This document shows positions 22,218-35,400 of a DNA stretch of 64,000 bases, piece after piece. Under the pieces are notes generated by a model, which was not told where the DNA came from, did no database searches, and saw only the letters and a program-made list of their open reading frames with translations. Each line of letters begins with the position of its first letter. Positions within the stretch are counted from its first letter, which is position 1. Both the position numbers and the translations under genes were made by a program. Source of the DNA: Bilabrum cf. latius (taxonomy: Eukaryota > Bigyra: Bicosoecida > Bigyra > Bicosoecida); contig OZ237735.1 of the NCBI GenBank assembly GCA_965178125.1, positions 1,364,001-1,428,000 of the forward strand, in the 5' to 3' direction.

Positions 22218-23294
22218 TCACGCCTGCATGAGCCCCATGTCCTGGAGGCGCTTCTTGAGGACGGCCTTGTCAGCCGCCGGCATGGCCACAGAGGGCAGCC
22301 TGGGGGGGCCCAGCTCGATCCCGGAGATGAGGGTGCCGATCTCCTTGCCCACGTCATAGTTGCCCCACTCGGGGTTCTGCAGGAGCTCGGCAACCAGTCG
22401 CCCGCAGAGCGCCTGGATGTCCCGTGCCTTGTCCAGGTCGCCCTTGTTGAAGGCATCGATGAGGTCGTTCATCTGCCTGCCGATGTAGTTGTAGGTGCTC
22501 CCCACGGCGCCCTTGATGCCCATGGCCAGGGCTCCGAGGAGGGCCTCGTCCCTGCCGAACACGAGGTCGTACTTGCCTCCCACAGCAAGGTGCGAGAGCT
22601 GCAGCTGGTTCAGGTTGTAGTCGGTGAACTTGATGCCCGCAAGGTTCTTGACCACGGGGCCGTCCTTGCCGGCCTCGTTGGCCGCGATCAGGTCGGTCAT
22701 CTTAAAGCCCGACTTGGTGGGACCTGCCAGCGACATTTGTGGGATGTGATAGTACCAACTGGGCAGTTGGACCGCGTCCATGACGTACTTGAGCTCGGCC
22801 AGCAGCTGGTCCACGGTCTGCGGACGGAAGTAAGAGCCTGGCATCTGCACAATGCCGGTAGCGCCGATCCGCTCGGCGTGCTCGGCCAAGGCACGCGCGC
22901 TCTGGAGAGCATCTGTGCCGACGTGGATGTATATCTTGAGGCCAAGTCCGGGGCCGTGCTTCATCCACTCCTCAGCAAGCAGCTGGCGCTCCTCCTGCGT
23001 CAATTTGACGCTTTCGCCTGTAGTCCCTGCCACGAGCACGTGCTTGACTCCCGTGTCTGCCAGCCACTTTGCCTGGGCCGCAACCGCGTCATAGTTGACT
23101 CGGCCAGGGTCTGTTGCGTTGAAGGCGGTGTATGCAGCCGCCATGAGACCTTCCATTCTTACAAATTGGAGGGAATCTGCCTGTGCTGCGGCCTGATTAG
23201 CGCACACGGCCGCCGTAAGGGCGCATATTGCTGAAATTACTGCAGCTCGCATTGCTTTGTCAAACTTCTTAAGTTTCGAACCTGCCTGTGGCAT
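22218..23294 (-). CDS. NPL: N-acetylneuraminate lyase (DHDPS/NAL family) with N-terminal signal peptide
   Basis: Class I aldolase that cleaves sialic acid to ManNAc and pyruvate. TIM-barrel motifs in order: VAGTTGESVKL (pyruvate-binding GTTGE), EEWMKHG, YIHVGTDAL, SWYYHIPQMS (catalytic Tyr), LAGIKFTDYNL (Schiff-base Lys in GIKFTD), LVFGRDEALLGAL, GAVGSTYNYIG and GPPRLPSVAM. This order and spacing fit NPL better than dihydrodipicolinate synthase. The start is the ATG at 23294 (MPQAGSKLKKF, 358 residues). The in-frame ATG at 23252 (MRAAVISAICALTAAVCANQ, 344 residues) would give a cleaner secretory signal ending near AQA. No intron and no TAG codon. TGA stop. It is divergent from the cyclase-kinase gene. 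A secreted or lysosomal sialic-acid lyase would be unusual, since the family is normally cytosolic. Confidence 0.88.
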   Translation of the reverse strand: MPQAGSKLKKFDKAMRAAVISAICALTAAVCANQAAAQADSLQFVRMEGLMAAAYTAFNATDPGRVNYDAVAAQAKWLADTGVKHVLVAGTTGESVKLTQEERQLLAEEWMKHGPGLGLKIYIHVGTDALQSARALAEHAERIGATGIVQMPGSYFRPQTVDQLLAELKYVMDAVQLPSWYYHIPQMSLAGPTKSGFKMTDLIAANEAGKDGPVVKNLAGIKFTDYNLNQLQLSHLAVGGKYDLVFGRDEALLGALAMGIKGAVGSTYNYIGRQMNDLIDAFNKGDLDKARDIQALCGRLVAELLQNPEWGNYDVGKEIGTLISGIELGPPRLPSVAMPAADKAVLKKRLQDMGLMQA

Positions 23295-23450
23295 CGGACT
23301 CCGACACGGATCCTCGTCGATATCCAATAATCAGATTAGTCGCAGAAGTACACGTAATGTTTAGCGACATGCCATAGGTGAAGATGAAGAGAGTCGCCAA
23401 ACTCCGATGAAAGTATTGTTTACTCAAGTGGCATTCATTGCTTTTGCGAC
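23295..23450. promoter_or_regulatory. Divergent promoter NPL(-)/cyclase-kinase(+)
   Basis: A 156-base gap between two divergent ATGs, A/T-richer than either gene. No operator-like repeat was found. Confidence 0.4.
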
Positions 23451-26400
23451 ATGGCGACTGTACAGACAGCGCTACTGTCAGAAGCGCTATTGCACCATTC
23501 CAAGTGCCGGCTAGATCTGAAGAGTTCACTTGAATTGCGCGATGAGCGCTCCACGACCGCGTGGTCGGTACTTCAGAAAGCCATGACGAGCCGTGATCCC
23601 ACCGCAGGAGTTGCATGGATTAAACGACTTCGCGACAGTCTCGGCATGAATCAAGGTGAACTTGCTTGTGGATATTTTGCGGTATTGCCTGCTATCATTC
23701 TAAGGTTCATGTGCCGTTTTGATTGTCTCCAACAGTATCATCCGTCGCAGAAATTGACCGAAGTTGGTGTTGTGGAGCGTGTGGAAGAACATGCGGGCTA
23801 CGAATAACTGGTCTTGTGCTGCTGATCATCGCTGCATTTGTTGTGAACCGAGATCAGACTCCTCTGGTGATCTTCACGACAGACCATGCATCCGCGGTTG
23901 GTAGAGCCCCGGAAGACGCCCCCACTTGGGACCTTAGGAGAAGGTGGATAGATTTTACCGGTTCAGCGTTTGTGCTTGTATTGTGCTTATTTCTGGCTGT
24001 TCAAACGGCTTCGCTGGAGACTTCATGGGGAGTCTCACGAGGACTATCCCGAGACAGGTGCCACCGCTTAGGTTGTTGCGCTGCTTGTTCGGGTACAGAG
24101 GGGTCTACACCAATGTTCACGTGCTGTCAAACTAAAGCAAGCAGCAGCTTGCTTAGCATTGGCTGCCTGCCGCAACAATTGGGCGGCCCTTTCGTGTTAG
24201 TGGTCTGCCTGGGCTTCGGCATAGGGGTCGACCTCGTCAACGGATTCCCCGGCGCGGGGGTATACATTGTTGGGGTCTTAGGACCCGCCGTAGCCGTTGC
24301 GGCCACAGCAAGCAATCCACTCTCAGTGATTCTGACGTACGCAACATGCCTGGGCGCCTACATCGGGTGGGTCGTGCTGGACACCTGGCTCGTTGGCCTA
24401 TGGCCCCGCGTGCTGTCCCCCAGTGGGGGCAATCTCCCAGGGATCTTGCTCGCGCTGGTGGGGACTGCCGTCCCTGTGCTCGTGCTACCCGCGGTCATGT
24501 CGTACGCCGCGGCTTTGTCCACGCGGAACTCCCGCAAGCAGCTGCAGAGCGCACTGAAAGTTAGCCAGGCTGCGGGCCGCAGCTACACGGCCGTGGTGCA
24601 GCTGCTCCGATCGTTGATGCCACCCTTCGCGATGCAGTGCCTCACGAACGGCGTGCCCGCGTTTGAAACCGAGGCCTGCATCGTGGTGGTGCACATCGCA
24701 GTGCTGCCACGGTCCCTCCTCGCGCTGCAGAAGGTGGCTCACCGGGTCCAGACCGTGATGGGCACTACAATGATGGGATCTAGAGGTATCGCTGCCGAGG
24801 CTGCATCCTCAGTGGGCGGTGGGGCTCCCAGTGCAGAGAGGTCGGAGCGAAGCTTTGCTCCCACCATGGAAGGGAGTGACACATCGGGGGGCACCAGGTC
24901 AAGCGGAGGCGTTGGCAAAGGCGCTGCATCTTCGTCCCAGAGCAGGAAGGGCGAGAGACGGCACTGGAATTCGCGACAGGGCAGCAGCAGCTGGGGAATA
25001 GGGAGCTAGGGTGGTCCCAGTCTGGCAAGCAATGCAAGGGGGGGTACCAGTGACGGCAGCAGCGCCTCTGATGCCGGCTTACGTATCCGACGAGGTCGGT
25101 CGAGGCCATCCACGTCCTCTTCGATGGGCGTGGATGTGGCAGGCGGAGGGTTCAACCAAGAAGAGGGCGAAGCACTAGGTGACCATGATGTTGCGATTGA
25201 TGTTGATGGTGTTCGGAATGCTGAACCCGCAACCGGCGCCGCGAAGGCGAGCTTGCCTGGCGATCTCTTGCGACATTGGGAAGACAGTCAAGAGGCAGCA
25301 GATGCGCTAGCTAGAGCGATCTCGGCAGTAGATGGCATCGTCATGCCTAGGAACGGCGTGACCAAAGTGTCATGCGTCGGCAGCAATTGGACCGCAGCTG
25401 TGGGTATGGTGACTCCCACTGGTGCGATCGATTCAGTGCGGGCGAGCCAGCTTCGAATTCCAGCAAAGCGCAGGTCAAAACAGGCTTCAACCCGCTGGAG
25501 GAACGAGGGTTGGCGAGCCGAGAGAGATGCAGCTGGGGACGCGGAAGAACGACGCAAGGCATCAAATGGGCGAAGCAAGACCAGGGAGAGAACCGGCGAT
25601 AGCGGTGCCAGTCGTTAGGCCAGCCTGCGCAACGCCGCGATTGATAGAGAGGCAAGTAAGCCCTAGACCAGCTAGGTCCGTGCCCTAGCTCATGATGGCG
25701 CAGACGACCGGAATTCTGCACGGCATAGAGGGGCACCGGGAGTCTCTTCTGAGACTCGCGGGAGTAGCCCCGGTGGCCCTCAGCGTGGCAGCGATCACGG
25801 AGGTGCAGCTTTTCGGCTGGAGATGCCCGCGCAAACGGTGGCTCTTGCGATAGAAATGGGCGCAGGACTACAGACAGCAATCGCTAGCTTGGATGCTTGC
25901 GGGTACTTTGGGCGTGATGCAAGGGTAGAGGTGGGCGTGGGCATATCGGCCGGGTCAGCCTCAGTGGTTGGATTCCTGGGCTAGGACGTATCAGCGCACG
26001 CGTGGTCCGTGCTTGGAGATGCTCACGGAGAGGCCCGGCTGCTAGCGGAATAGATCCCCTACAGAGTACGCATTGCCAGCAGTGCCATCCGAATGCTCAA
26101 GGACCCGCTGCAGTGGAGGCAGAAAATCGTGCAGGAGCATCTGCGGCCTCGTGCCGATGCCCCCAGCGATGCTTCCCTCGGTTTCCTGCAAGCCGGCGTC
26201 CATTAGCAGGATCTAGCTCAGTTGAAGGCGTAGAGGAAAAAGTCCTCCGCGGGGGATCCGTCAGACAGCTCGGTTGCAACGGGTGCTGCCACCGCGTCGG
26301 CGACACCAAGCGCCTCATCGCGCATGGCACAGCGAGTAGCAGCGGCTCACAACAATAAGCCATCGCCAGATCTTGCGGCGTCGTTCACCCAGCAGGCGCA

Positions 26401-29400
26401 AGCGAGGAAAGAGGCTGAGATGGACCGTGCGGTAGCCATTGGCCTTCACAAGGCCAGCAAGGAGCTCGACGAGCTGAGCACGAGGAGACCTATGCCAACT
26501 CTAGGGAAAGCCACCGTTGCAGTTGCATCCGAATGGTAGCTGATCTTGCCGCCAGCAGCCCCAGTGGTGTTTCGTGCCAGTACCGCTGCCGGCTCAAAGG
26601 ATGTTTCGCGGGCAGCCAAGACTGGTACTCGGCTCACGACTGATCTCATGCTTTGCATGCCAACTCAAAAGCACAAGCCGCAGTCGACGAGTCAAACTGC
26701 CGATAGCAACCCAGTGGCCCTGCGGTACTCCACAGAAACGGCAGAAGACTCTGCATCAGATGGCGGCTTGTCCCCAAGAATTGCGGTGGGCACTTTGACG
26801 TCCCCTCGGACCAGTCACGCCCAACTGCCTGACGTCCAGCTGAGCGGAACACCCGAACAATCTGTGACAAGCGCAGCTAAAGTGCGTCCTGATCCGCTTG
26901 CGCGCGTATGTGATGTTATCTAGACATTTAGAGTGACGGCCACGAAAACAAGGAAGCGCCCGGCCTCTGGAAGAACCAGCGCGCACAGCGGAGGTAGACT
27001 TTTTTCCGCTGAATCCCAGGAAGGCAAGTCGGCGAGCAGGCAGGCCAAGCACGAAGGATCCGCGGTGGGTCAGCCAGAACCGGGCCTGACATCATCGTCT
27101 GGACTGCTGAGTAGCATGGTGGACGATGCAATTCGGCTTGCTGCAGTTCACTCCGAGTCGATCCAAGTTGGGCCAGACGGGCACTTATCAATCGATAGAA
27201 ATGATGAAGCTGCCGGATCCGCGACGTCCAATGCAAACCATGATGACGGAGAGATCGAAAGGGCGTCATCCAGCAGCGAGTCGGTGATTTCTATCACGAA
27301 AACACCAGCTGAGTCAGGAGTGCCTCCCGGCATGAGTCGCTCCGATATGCCGGCTGGTGCAGCCACCACAATGGATCGTGCGTGGGATGGGAGCGACAGT
27401 TCGGCTGGTAGGCTGGCCAAAGTTCTACATGTGTCGTCTGGGGTATCAGACAGCGTCTTGCTGTTATTTTAGCAGCACGTAGACGCTCAAGCGTATCCTT
27501 TGGTGGCGAAATAGGCAGCTGCAAGCCCATCAGTAGCTCCACCCACTCCGGTCAGTGCTGCAATCGACTCAGCGCATTCCGCTGGTTTCCCTGCCGAAAC
27601 CCCTCTACCGGGGATTCATAGACGGCCCAGCCATGCTCTCCCCGGGCGAGCACGTGGCGTTGGCTCGGTCTTGCCAACTTCAATGAGTCGCCATGGGAGC
27701 CACGCAAGCATGAACCCGAGAAGCGCAACGCACGGACCTAGAATCGCTGGAGCTGCGCACCCAGAGATGGTTGCTCAGATTTCTGCAGAGGGCCAGGCAC
27801 AGCTAGGCAACTTATCTGCTAGTAGTAGTACACCAGCGGCTGTCGAGCAGTCAGGCTTAGCCTCATGTTGCAGACCCTCGGGTATTCCTAAATTGCGCGC
27901 AAACCCAACCTTCTTGCATCTGGTCGTAGGAACTCCATGGTTACTTCTAGTTCTAATCATCATCGTGGTTGTGGAGTCGCTTTTGTCGTTTTGGAGGCGG
28001 TACGAATTTGCTCTTGCGGCTGGAGCCGATTCAATCTAGGCTGTTGAAGACACGCTCCAACCACTCATAGTCACCCTGATTGCATCGGGAACTTCGTTCG
28101 TTGGACTTGCTATCGTCTTCATACTGCCGCAGCTGAGCGTCTGGCTTGGCTGTTCCAGCCGTGCCGAGTACGTGCTTGACCTGTGCTGCGATTGCGATCA
28201 CTCTGACCGCTCGCATCATGGCTGGTTTACCCGACTCTTCGACATGTACGGGTTTTGCAACGGTGGTCGCGGCACCTGGCATTCATGGACTGTACTCTGG
28301 GCCAATGTGCTCGTGATTACTGCAATCCTCCTGACAAATGTGCTTTCTTTTGAGCTGAAGCTGCGAGACGATACCACTGGCTGTCTTTCAGTCCTTCTGC
28401 TCGATGGCATGTCCATCGTATGGATGTGCATATACTATCTTGAGCTGGTCATTGTGTGTTCTCCGGCACTGTGGGGCCACCAATTCGCTTCGCCGCCGGT
28501 GATTGCTGTTGCAGTTGCTATTTGCCACGGGTTCGCAATCATCAATGTACTTCTTAGGACTGACGTTGACCGTGCCGATGATTCGCGCCAGTGCCTCGAG
28601 ACAGCCTTTGCACCCTCCACAGGACGGACGCTGCGAGGACCACTGGCATTTCAGGCACTTCGTGTTGGTCTTCTTCCAGCCATTGCAGCCGTGTGGAGGT
28701 TTGCCACGTGGAGCGAGGTGCAGGGTATTGAAGAGAAGGCACTTCCGGCTCTGGAGCGGCTGCGTGAAGCAATTCTTGAAAAAGCGGGCACAGTGCAGGC
28801 AGCAGTTGACATGATGCTTCCAAGGCGATTGCTGGATCACTGGAATACGCAGCTTTAGACAATATCAGATGGGCTTGGCGGTTCCAAAAGCATACTTCGC
28901 TCACCATCCCAGCTGCTTCTGCTACCACGTAGGCACACCTAGGACAGGCTAGGGATATCTGTTGAGACTCCCACTATCGCCGTTCTGGCCGTGCATCTGA
29001 ATCATGTGAAGGACCTATTATCCCTCATCGGCCCTGTTGCATTGTTTCGCATCACTCGGGAGGTGTGTGCCGCCGTAGAGGGAGCGTGCATCAGGCGTAA
29101 AGGCCGTCGAGTTCGAGTGTCGCAGGAGGGCGTGCTAACTGCTTTCGGGCTTGACAATTGGACAGATCACCATGCTGATCACGATGTCTCCATGCAGCGG
29201 GCTTCAACCCGGAAAAGCTCGAACGGAGTTGAGGAAGCAATCGGGGACCCCAGGAGCAGGGCTTCCTCCGGAGCAGCCCGCCTGAGGGCAAATGACCCTC
29301 AGCTACTGGCTACGCGAGCGCTGTTATCCGCATCGGATGTATCTGCGGCACTCTTTCTCCTATCTCGTCGCCTCAAGGTTGAACTGTCTGTGTCATGCTC

Positions 29401-32400
29401 GCTGCATATTGGTCCGACGTAGCTAGTAGCGGCAGGCGGACATTAGGCCTGGGACCTGCACGGCAGCACCGTGGACGACTCGCTGGCAATTGCAGCGAGG
29501 GCTGCAATCGAGGTGCCTCGGCGTTCGGGCTCTGTCATCGTGTGCTCCAGCAGGGCGATGATGTCGCTCACTTCGGCCGAGCCTTCGTTCGAGGCAGTCT
29601 TTGCAGAACGGCTACCATCGTAGCCGGAGGGTCTCTCGAGCCGGGTACTGGCCGGAGTCTCCACTGCAAGCCAGGTACGCTTGACGTCTGGAGCGGGTTT
29701 TGCGCTGAGCACGGCAGCGCAGGGTGACGAGGCACGCACTCGGACCGGTTAGAGCCGGTCAGCGGAGGGAAGCGCTGGTACCCGCAACAACGCTGCTGAT
29801 TTTGATTCCGGGCGTTTTCTGCCGAAACGACAAACTCGCCGAACGGATGCTGCTGCTGCTTTGCATTGGTTTGGGTGGACCACGCACGCCCACGAGCAGC
29901 TGCTTCGGATCAGTTTACGGGTGTCTGGCATGCAAAATTCGGTGCATGGCAGCCTGCATCCCTCAGGAGGTGCACCACACGAAGATGCCACATCTAGGAA
30001 CAACAATCGAAGCAGAGGCAGGCATAGGATCCATTAGGACACCCTGACTGCCTTGTTGCAACTAGTCGGCGAATCCACATGTACCCGAATCGAATCTTGC
30101 GCAGATCGTCTTTCAAGGCAGCACCCCGACTCGAGCTCAGTGGGAGAACGGCTCGTTTAGACCCTTGCCTTAGTATTACAGGCTGTGCATTCGACTGAAG
30201 GAACCACGATGATATGTGTGCACGACGTGGATACAGAGGCCACCAGCTTATTCGTGAGTGACGAGTGCTGGTACTTGGCTCGATGCTCGCCCGAAGCGCT
30301 TGAAGGCAAGAGCGCATACAAGCTTTTGTTCAAAGACGACCTGGCGCGTGTGTCCGAGGCGCATGACGTCAACCTTGAATCAGATGAGGTCATAACTGCT
30401 GATGTACAGTACCGCGTTTTGGTGGGCTACACAACGCTTAGCGCGGTAGCCGCATGTGCTGGTGTCTCACTTGGTCATATCGCTGAGGACATTAGCAGGG
30501 AGTCTTCGGATGGAACAGCAGAGTCAAGCAATGCAGGCGGGACAAGTAGTCAGGCATATTCTGCCGATAATGGTACCAGGTCAGGTCTGCGCGCACGCAA
30601 TACCCAGCCTTTTCGCGAGATGCAAACGGCGAAGATCCCGTGGCACGGTCGAGATACAGCGATCCTCGGCACTGTGTGTCGCAGCGCCAGCCAGGCTTTG
30701 CCTGGCGAGTTGGTCAGACCACTTGCAGAGATCAAGTAGCTGCTGCAGGAATAGGAGACTAGTCAGGAGCACCTGCAATTTGAGCGAATGAAGGATCTGC
30801 CCGTGCCCGTTTGCCGATGGGTGTCAGCTCGCACCCTTCGTGATCGGGGTGGCAAGTTCCTCATTAGCATCTGGCGGCCGATGTTGGAGGACCAAGAAGA
30901 AATACAAGAGAGTCTTGGAGTACCTGCCTGGGACTACGTTACGATTCCGCAAAGTGAAACCATGCAGCCGTTGCCCGATGGCAAGAGTGCTGGCACCGAT
31001 GAGGTGCCGCCTGGGGGTGCTGGATCACCTAGTGCCATCGACCCGCTTAGCTGGAATCGCAAGGTGTCTGAGCTTCGAGAGAAGGCTCAAAGACTCTAGG
31101 CCAAGCCGTAGGTAGTTGCCCCCGCTACTCCACTGATTGCTGGCGGTGATGAGAATGACGACGCAATGCAAGTCTAGCAAGCCAAGGCTGATCTTCTCAG
31201 CATTCCCATATCCTTCGCTGAATTCAAGCTGCTGCGTCTGCTAGGAAAGGGGGCATTCGGCACTGTGTACCAGGCGTGCCACCTGCCCTCTGGCACCAGC
31301 ATGGCACTCAAGATCCTGAGGGCGAAGCGAGTGAGGAGGAGGCACCTGCGGGCAGAGCTCAACGTGCTCTCCCAGCTACCCGTCCACCCTTGCTTGCCTC
31401 GATTCTTCTGCTGTATCTCTAGCCAGAAACGTATTTTCATCGCTACTGAATACATCGATGGGCCAACTTTGAGCGACGTGGTGTAGAATCGTGGGCGCAT
31501 GTCAGAGGACGCGTTGAGGGTTCTCATTGCGTAGCTGGTTTGCGCGCTTCAGGAGCTGCACAGCAACGGCATTGTGCACAGAGACATTAAACCAGGTAAT
31601 GTGATGATCAGAGCATCCAACGGTCAGCCTGTACTCATTGATTTTGGATTATCCGAGGTCATGTATGGCGTGTCAGTTCCTGCGACAATGGGGTCCGACT
31701 TGGGACGGGACGAGGCTCGCCTGTCTAAACCATAGCCTGGTGCCTTAAGCGTTGCGGCTACATCATCTCTGGCAAAACAGGCGGCTTCAACGTCTGCTGT
31801 GTCGGTAAAGCCAAACTCGTCAGTGCGTTTTCTCCGGGAGTACAGGCATGAGCTTGAATCTGCCGGGCTCGTGCCGCTCCTGAAGCAGCTCTCGCCCTCC
31901 ATGAGCCTGCAGGCGTCATCTGCTCGAACCAGCATTTTCTCGATGGGACCTCTGGTCTTCGATGGCAGTGGAAATCCAAAGGAGGCGTGGAATGCGTTTC
32001 GAGACGTGGTGGCTGCAAGAGCTGGACATCGGGCCGCGGGACGGTTCGGACCGATGTGGGCGAAAGGGCAGAGCGCAGTCCAGCCGAGGGTCGCGTCGGT
32101 TCTTGTGTTTGATTCCAGGGATGACGAGTTTCTGGCGCAAGCCCGCATGAAAGCGCTGCAGATGCAGGCAAGGCGCACAGCGTTCCTTCGAGAAACCCGG
32201 AAGGGCGCCGCAGACCCTCTTGCCGAACCAGAGCCACCCGCTTCGCCGAGCGACGGATACCACTCGCTTGTAACCAGAATGAGGCTGCAAGGGTCTCTAT
32301 CCGAGTGCCCAGGGCCTGATGATATGCCCACACCCGAGCCAATCGGCGGAACAGTCGATGCAGCAAAGAAGCTGAAGCATGCGATCTACCAATGGAGGTC

Positions 32401-35400
32401 CTTATTCTGGTTTCTTGATCACGCTACAAATATTGTGCCCTCGATGGTGCAGGGCTCGATCGACTTTCACAGTGCCATCAAAGGAGAGGGCTGGCTCTTC
32501 GATTCGATCATTGTCACGGATGTCGACAGCCCAGAAGTCGCAGAGGCTTTGTGTGCAGAGCTCATGCCGATGTTGGCAGATTGGGAGCGTGTCATGGAGG
32601 GCCACGTCAGACGAGCTGCAAAGCAGGCAAGCCGGAACGCAGCAAAACTGCGCAGCCGTAGCAGAACCAACTTGGTGCAGCCTCATGTCGACCTGACCGC
32701 TGGTAGGAATAGCTTGCCAAGTCAGATACAGTCTCAGATTTCGGCTAGGTCATCATGGTACTCTGCGCAGAAGTGCATTGCGAAAGTGGTTCTTGTGACG
32801 CCAGCAGGCGTATCCCCGGCCACGAGACATAGGATCTTTGCGGCCGCTGCCAAGTATAGCAGTTCGGTGGAAGTTTTACCAGAGGTTGCACCCGTGATGG
32901 GTTTCATGGAGCTGGTGGACAAGCCCGCCACCGAGAGAGCTGCTGCACTGCACATGCACGACGTGCAGCTAGACCCAGCTCTCATTCGATTCCGAACAAT
33001 GAGCAGGTAGACGTCAAAGATCGCCGGCTCTGCCCCTGAGGCTATGTCCAGCGGAGCTCTGCGCAACTCAACTGCACGGGAGGTCGCTGAATCTAGTGCA
33101 TCAATACGATTGCAAGTAGCAACAGAGCTTGGCCTGTAGCCGATGCCTGTGATCTATGCTGACATTCTAAAGCGTTTAGGCAAGGGGACGGGCAGTCGGG
33201 GGACAGGTGGTGTCATTACGAGCGAGGTTCTTCGGAAGCAGCTGATGACAGGGCAAGTGCCTATGGCGTCGATGCACGTGTTCGATGACCACTAGAACAG
33301 CGTTCCACCAGCAGCAAGAGCCGGCAAGGGGACCGGCGCGGCCATTCTGAAGCACATGCAGTCGCTGCTACCTGTTGAGGAGGACTTACGTGATGAGGGT
33401 GGAGAGCATGACAAAATGGGCCTTGTGGTTCGGACAGCACAGCGTGCCCCCGGGCCTGCACGTGCGTCCAGCGCGAGGGCAACTGGCAGCCACGGCGAGG
33501 TATTCGACGATAATGCTCAGGGGACGGAAGAAGAGGATGATGATCGAATGCAGTCATACGAACAATTGCAAGGGATGGAGAGGGGCGTGACGTTCGAGGT
33601 GGTTGATTTTGACCTTGCCAAAGCCAGAGAAATGCCCCGCGCAGAGTCGACAACCCCCGAGGAGAGGATGGCGCAGATGCTGGTCAAGAAATCTAGCGGT
33701 AAATTTCGTGCAAAACGCAAGCAAAAGTTAGCTAGATCATCTCGGAGATAGCGTGCGGCTGCCCCTGGCCTGTCAGGGTTTCAGAGTGAGGTGGCTGGGG
33801 ATAGCCTCGGTGCTGGTGAGCTTGGGATGTCGTCCACTCAGCAGAGGAGTGACCCAAGTGTTGCTTCCAGCGCTAGCTAGCAACGGGCGCCGCTGCAACA
33901 GGACCGCAAGAAGCGCAAGGTAGACCACGCTTCTAGGTTGTTCTTCCACGCATCCGTGTATCGGCTGGAGCGCCCATTCATCAACCAGGTGGCTGGCACG
34001 CCAGCTTACCTTGCACCCGAAGTGATGCTGCGAAAGGCATCGTTCGATTCGGACCTCTGGTCGCTCGGCGTCCTTGCGTTCCGCTGTTTGGCGGGGCGCA
34101 TTCCTTTTGCGGGGGAATCCAGGGAGGAGGTCACAGCTGCCATTCTTCGAGGCGACATCAGGTGGGAGCGCTTGCCCCGGAGCACCAAGCCAGAGACGCT
34201 CGATTTCTTGCGGGGGCTACTGCAGGTCGTGCCACAAGAGAGGACAGGCTCCGTGCAAAGAGGTGGTGTGGAGACGCTGAGGGCGCACCCTTTCTTGTGT
34301 GGGAGAGTGAAGTGGGAGACTCTGTTCAACGGCAGCGCACCACTGAGTCGAATGGCAAAGCACCTCACGCAAAAGAAGCCTACAACCTTCGACTCGCACG
34401 AGACCGCCAAGATTCAGATCAATTTCGCGGGGAAAAGCGTCCCTGCCATGACGGACGATGTGGTTCGCGCCAACGTGCAAAGGTCGTAGATCCAGTTAAA
34501 TGACAGCATCGAAAGGATGAGGCCGATCGTCATCCAACGGATCGTGGCAAAGCTCCCCCAAGAGCAATCGGGATCCCAATCGTCCAGGACAGGCGCGACG
34601 AGCAGCTCTGACATCGCGGGCCAGAGCAGCTTGGGTGGCTCCAACCGGCTCAAGTCATCCAAACGCGACCTCGCGAGCGACTTGTCGGAGTCTGGCAGCC
34701 CAGATCTCAGCATGCCCGAGCCTGCGAAGGGCATCAGAGGAGGAGATCATGCGCCGGCGTCCGGGGCAGGGGCAGATGAAACAGTCCACTAGAAGCATGC
34801 ATCGAAGAGAAAGGCGCAGAAGGAGCCTCGCATGCAGAGGGGCAACACCCATGGCCAGTCCATGCCTCTTGCAATGTCAGCCTCCATCAGCCGCCGCAGG
34901 GAGGCAGAGGCTACTGATGAGGAAGTATCTGGGCGGGCGGGCGATGGAGCATCCGGTGCCGCCCAGGAGAAGCCTCCTAGGCCCAACGAGATGCATTCCG
35001 TGCGGTTGCTGGGCCGCATGTCTTCGATGCGATCTCGGTCCAGGCGGGACGGACACGCCTCAATGCTCGCTTCTGGGTCGGTGGAGCACAGGGGTGGCTC
35101 CATGGTGAGGGACGAATTGGATGAGACCTTGGACGAGGCGAGGGAGGGCGCGAGCAAGCAGGGGCGCCGGAGGGAGGAGGGCAGCAAGGCCGGGATGGGC
35201 AGGGATTCGGGCACTAAGCTAGGGGGTGGCGGAACCGGCGCCGCCGCGCACTGGCAGACGCACGGCAGGCGCAACGTGGCGAGCAAGCTCAAGTCCCGCG
35301 AGTTCCAGGAGCAGCTCGAGTTCATGTCGGGGGCCTCCTAGCAGGACATTGGCAGGATGCAGCAGGCTGTAAGCGCTGACCCCAGGTTTAGGGCGAGGGA

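Noticed and set aside
22095-23234. 379-codon plus-strand ORF
   Set aside because: Antisense of N-acetylneuraminate lyase, whose active-site motifs are clear on the minus strand.
25007-34489. In-frame TAG codons as ends of exons or of separate genes
   Set aside because: The frame does not change across any of them, and no splice consensus is needed to continue domains such as the kinase αE helix.
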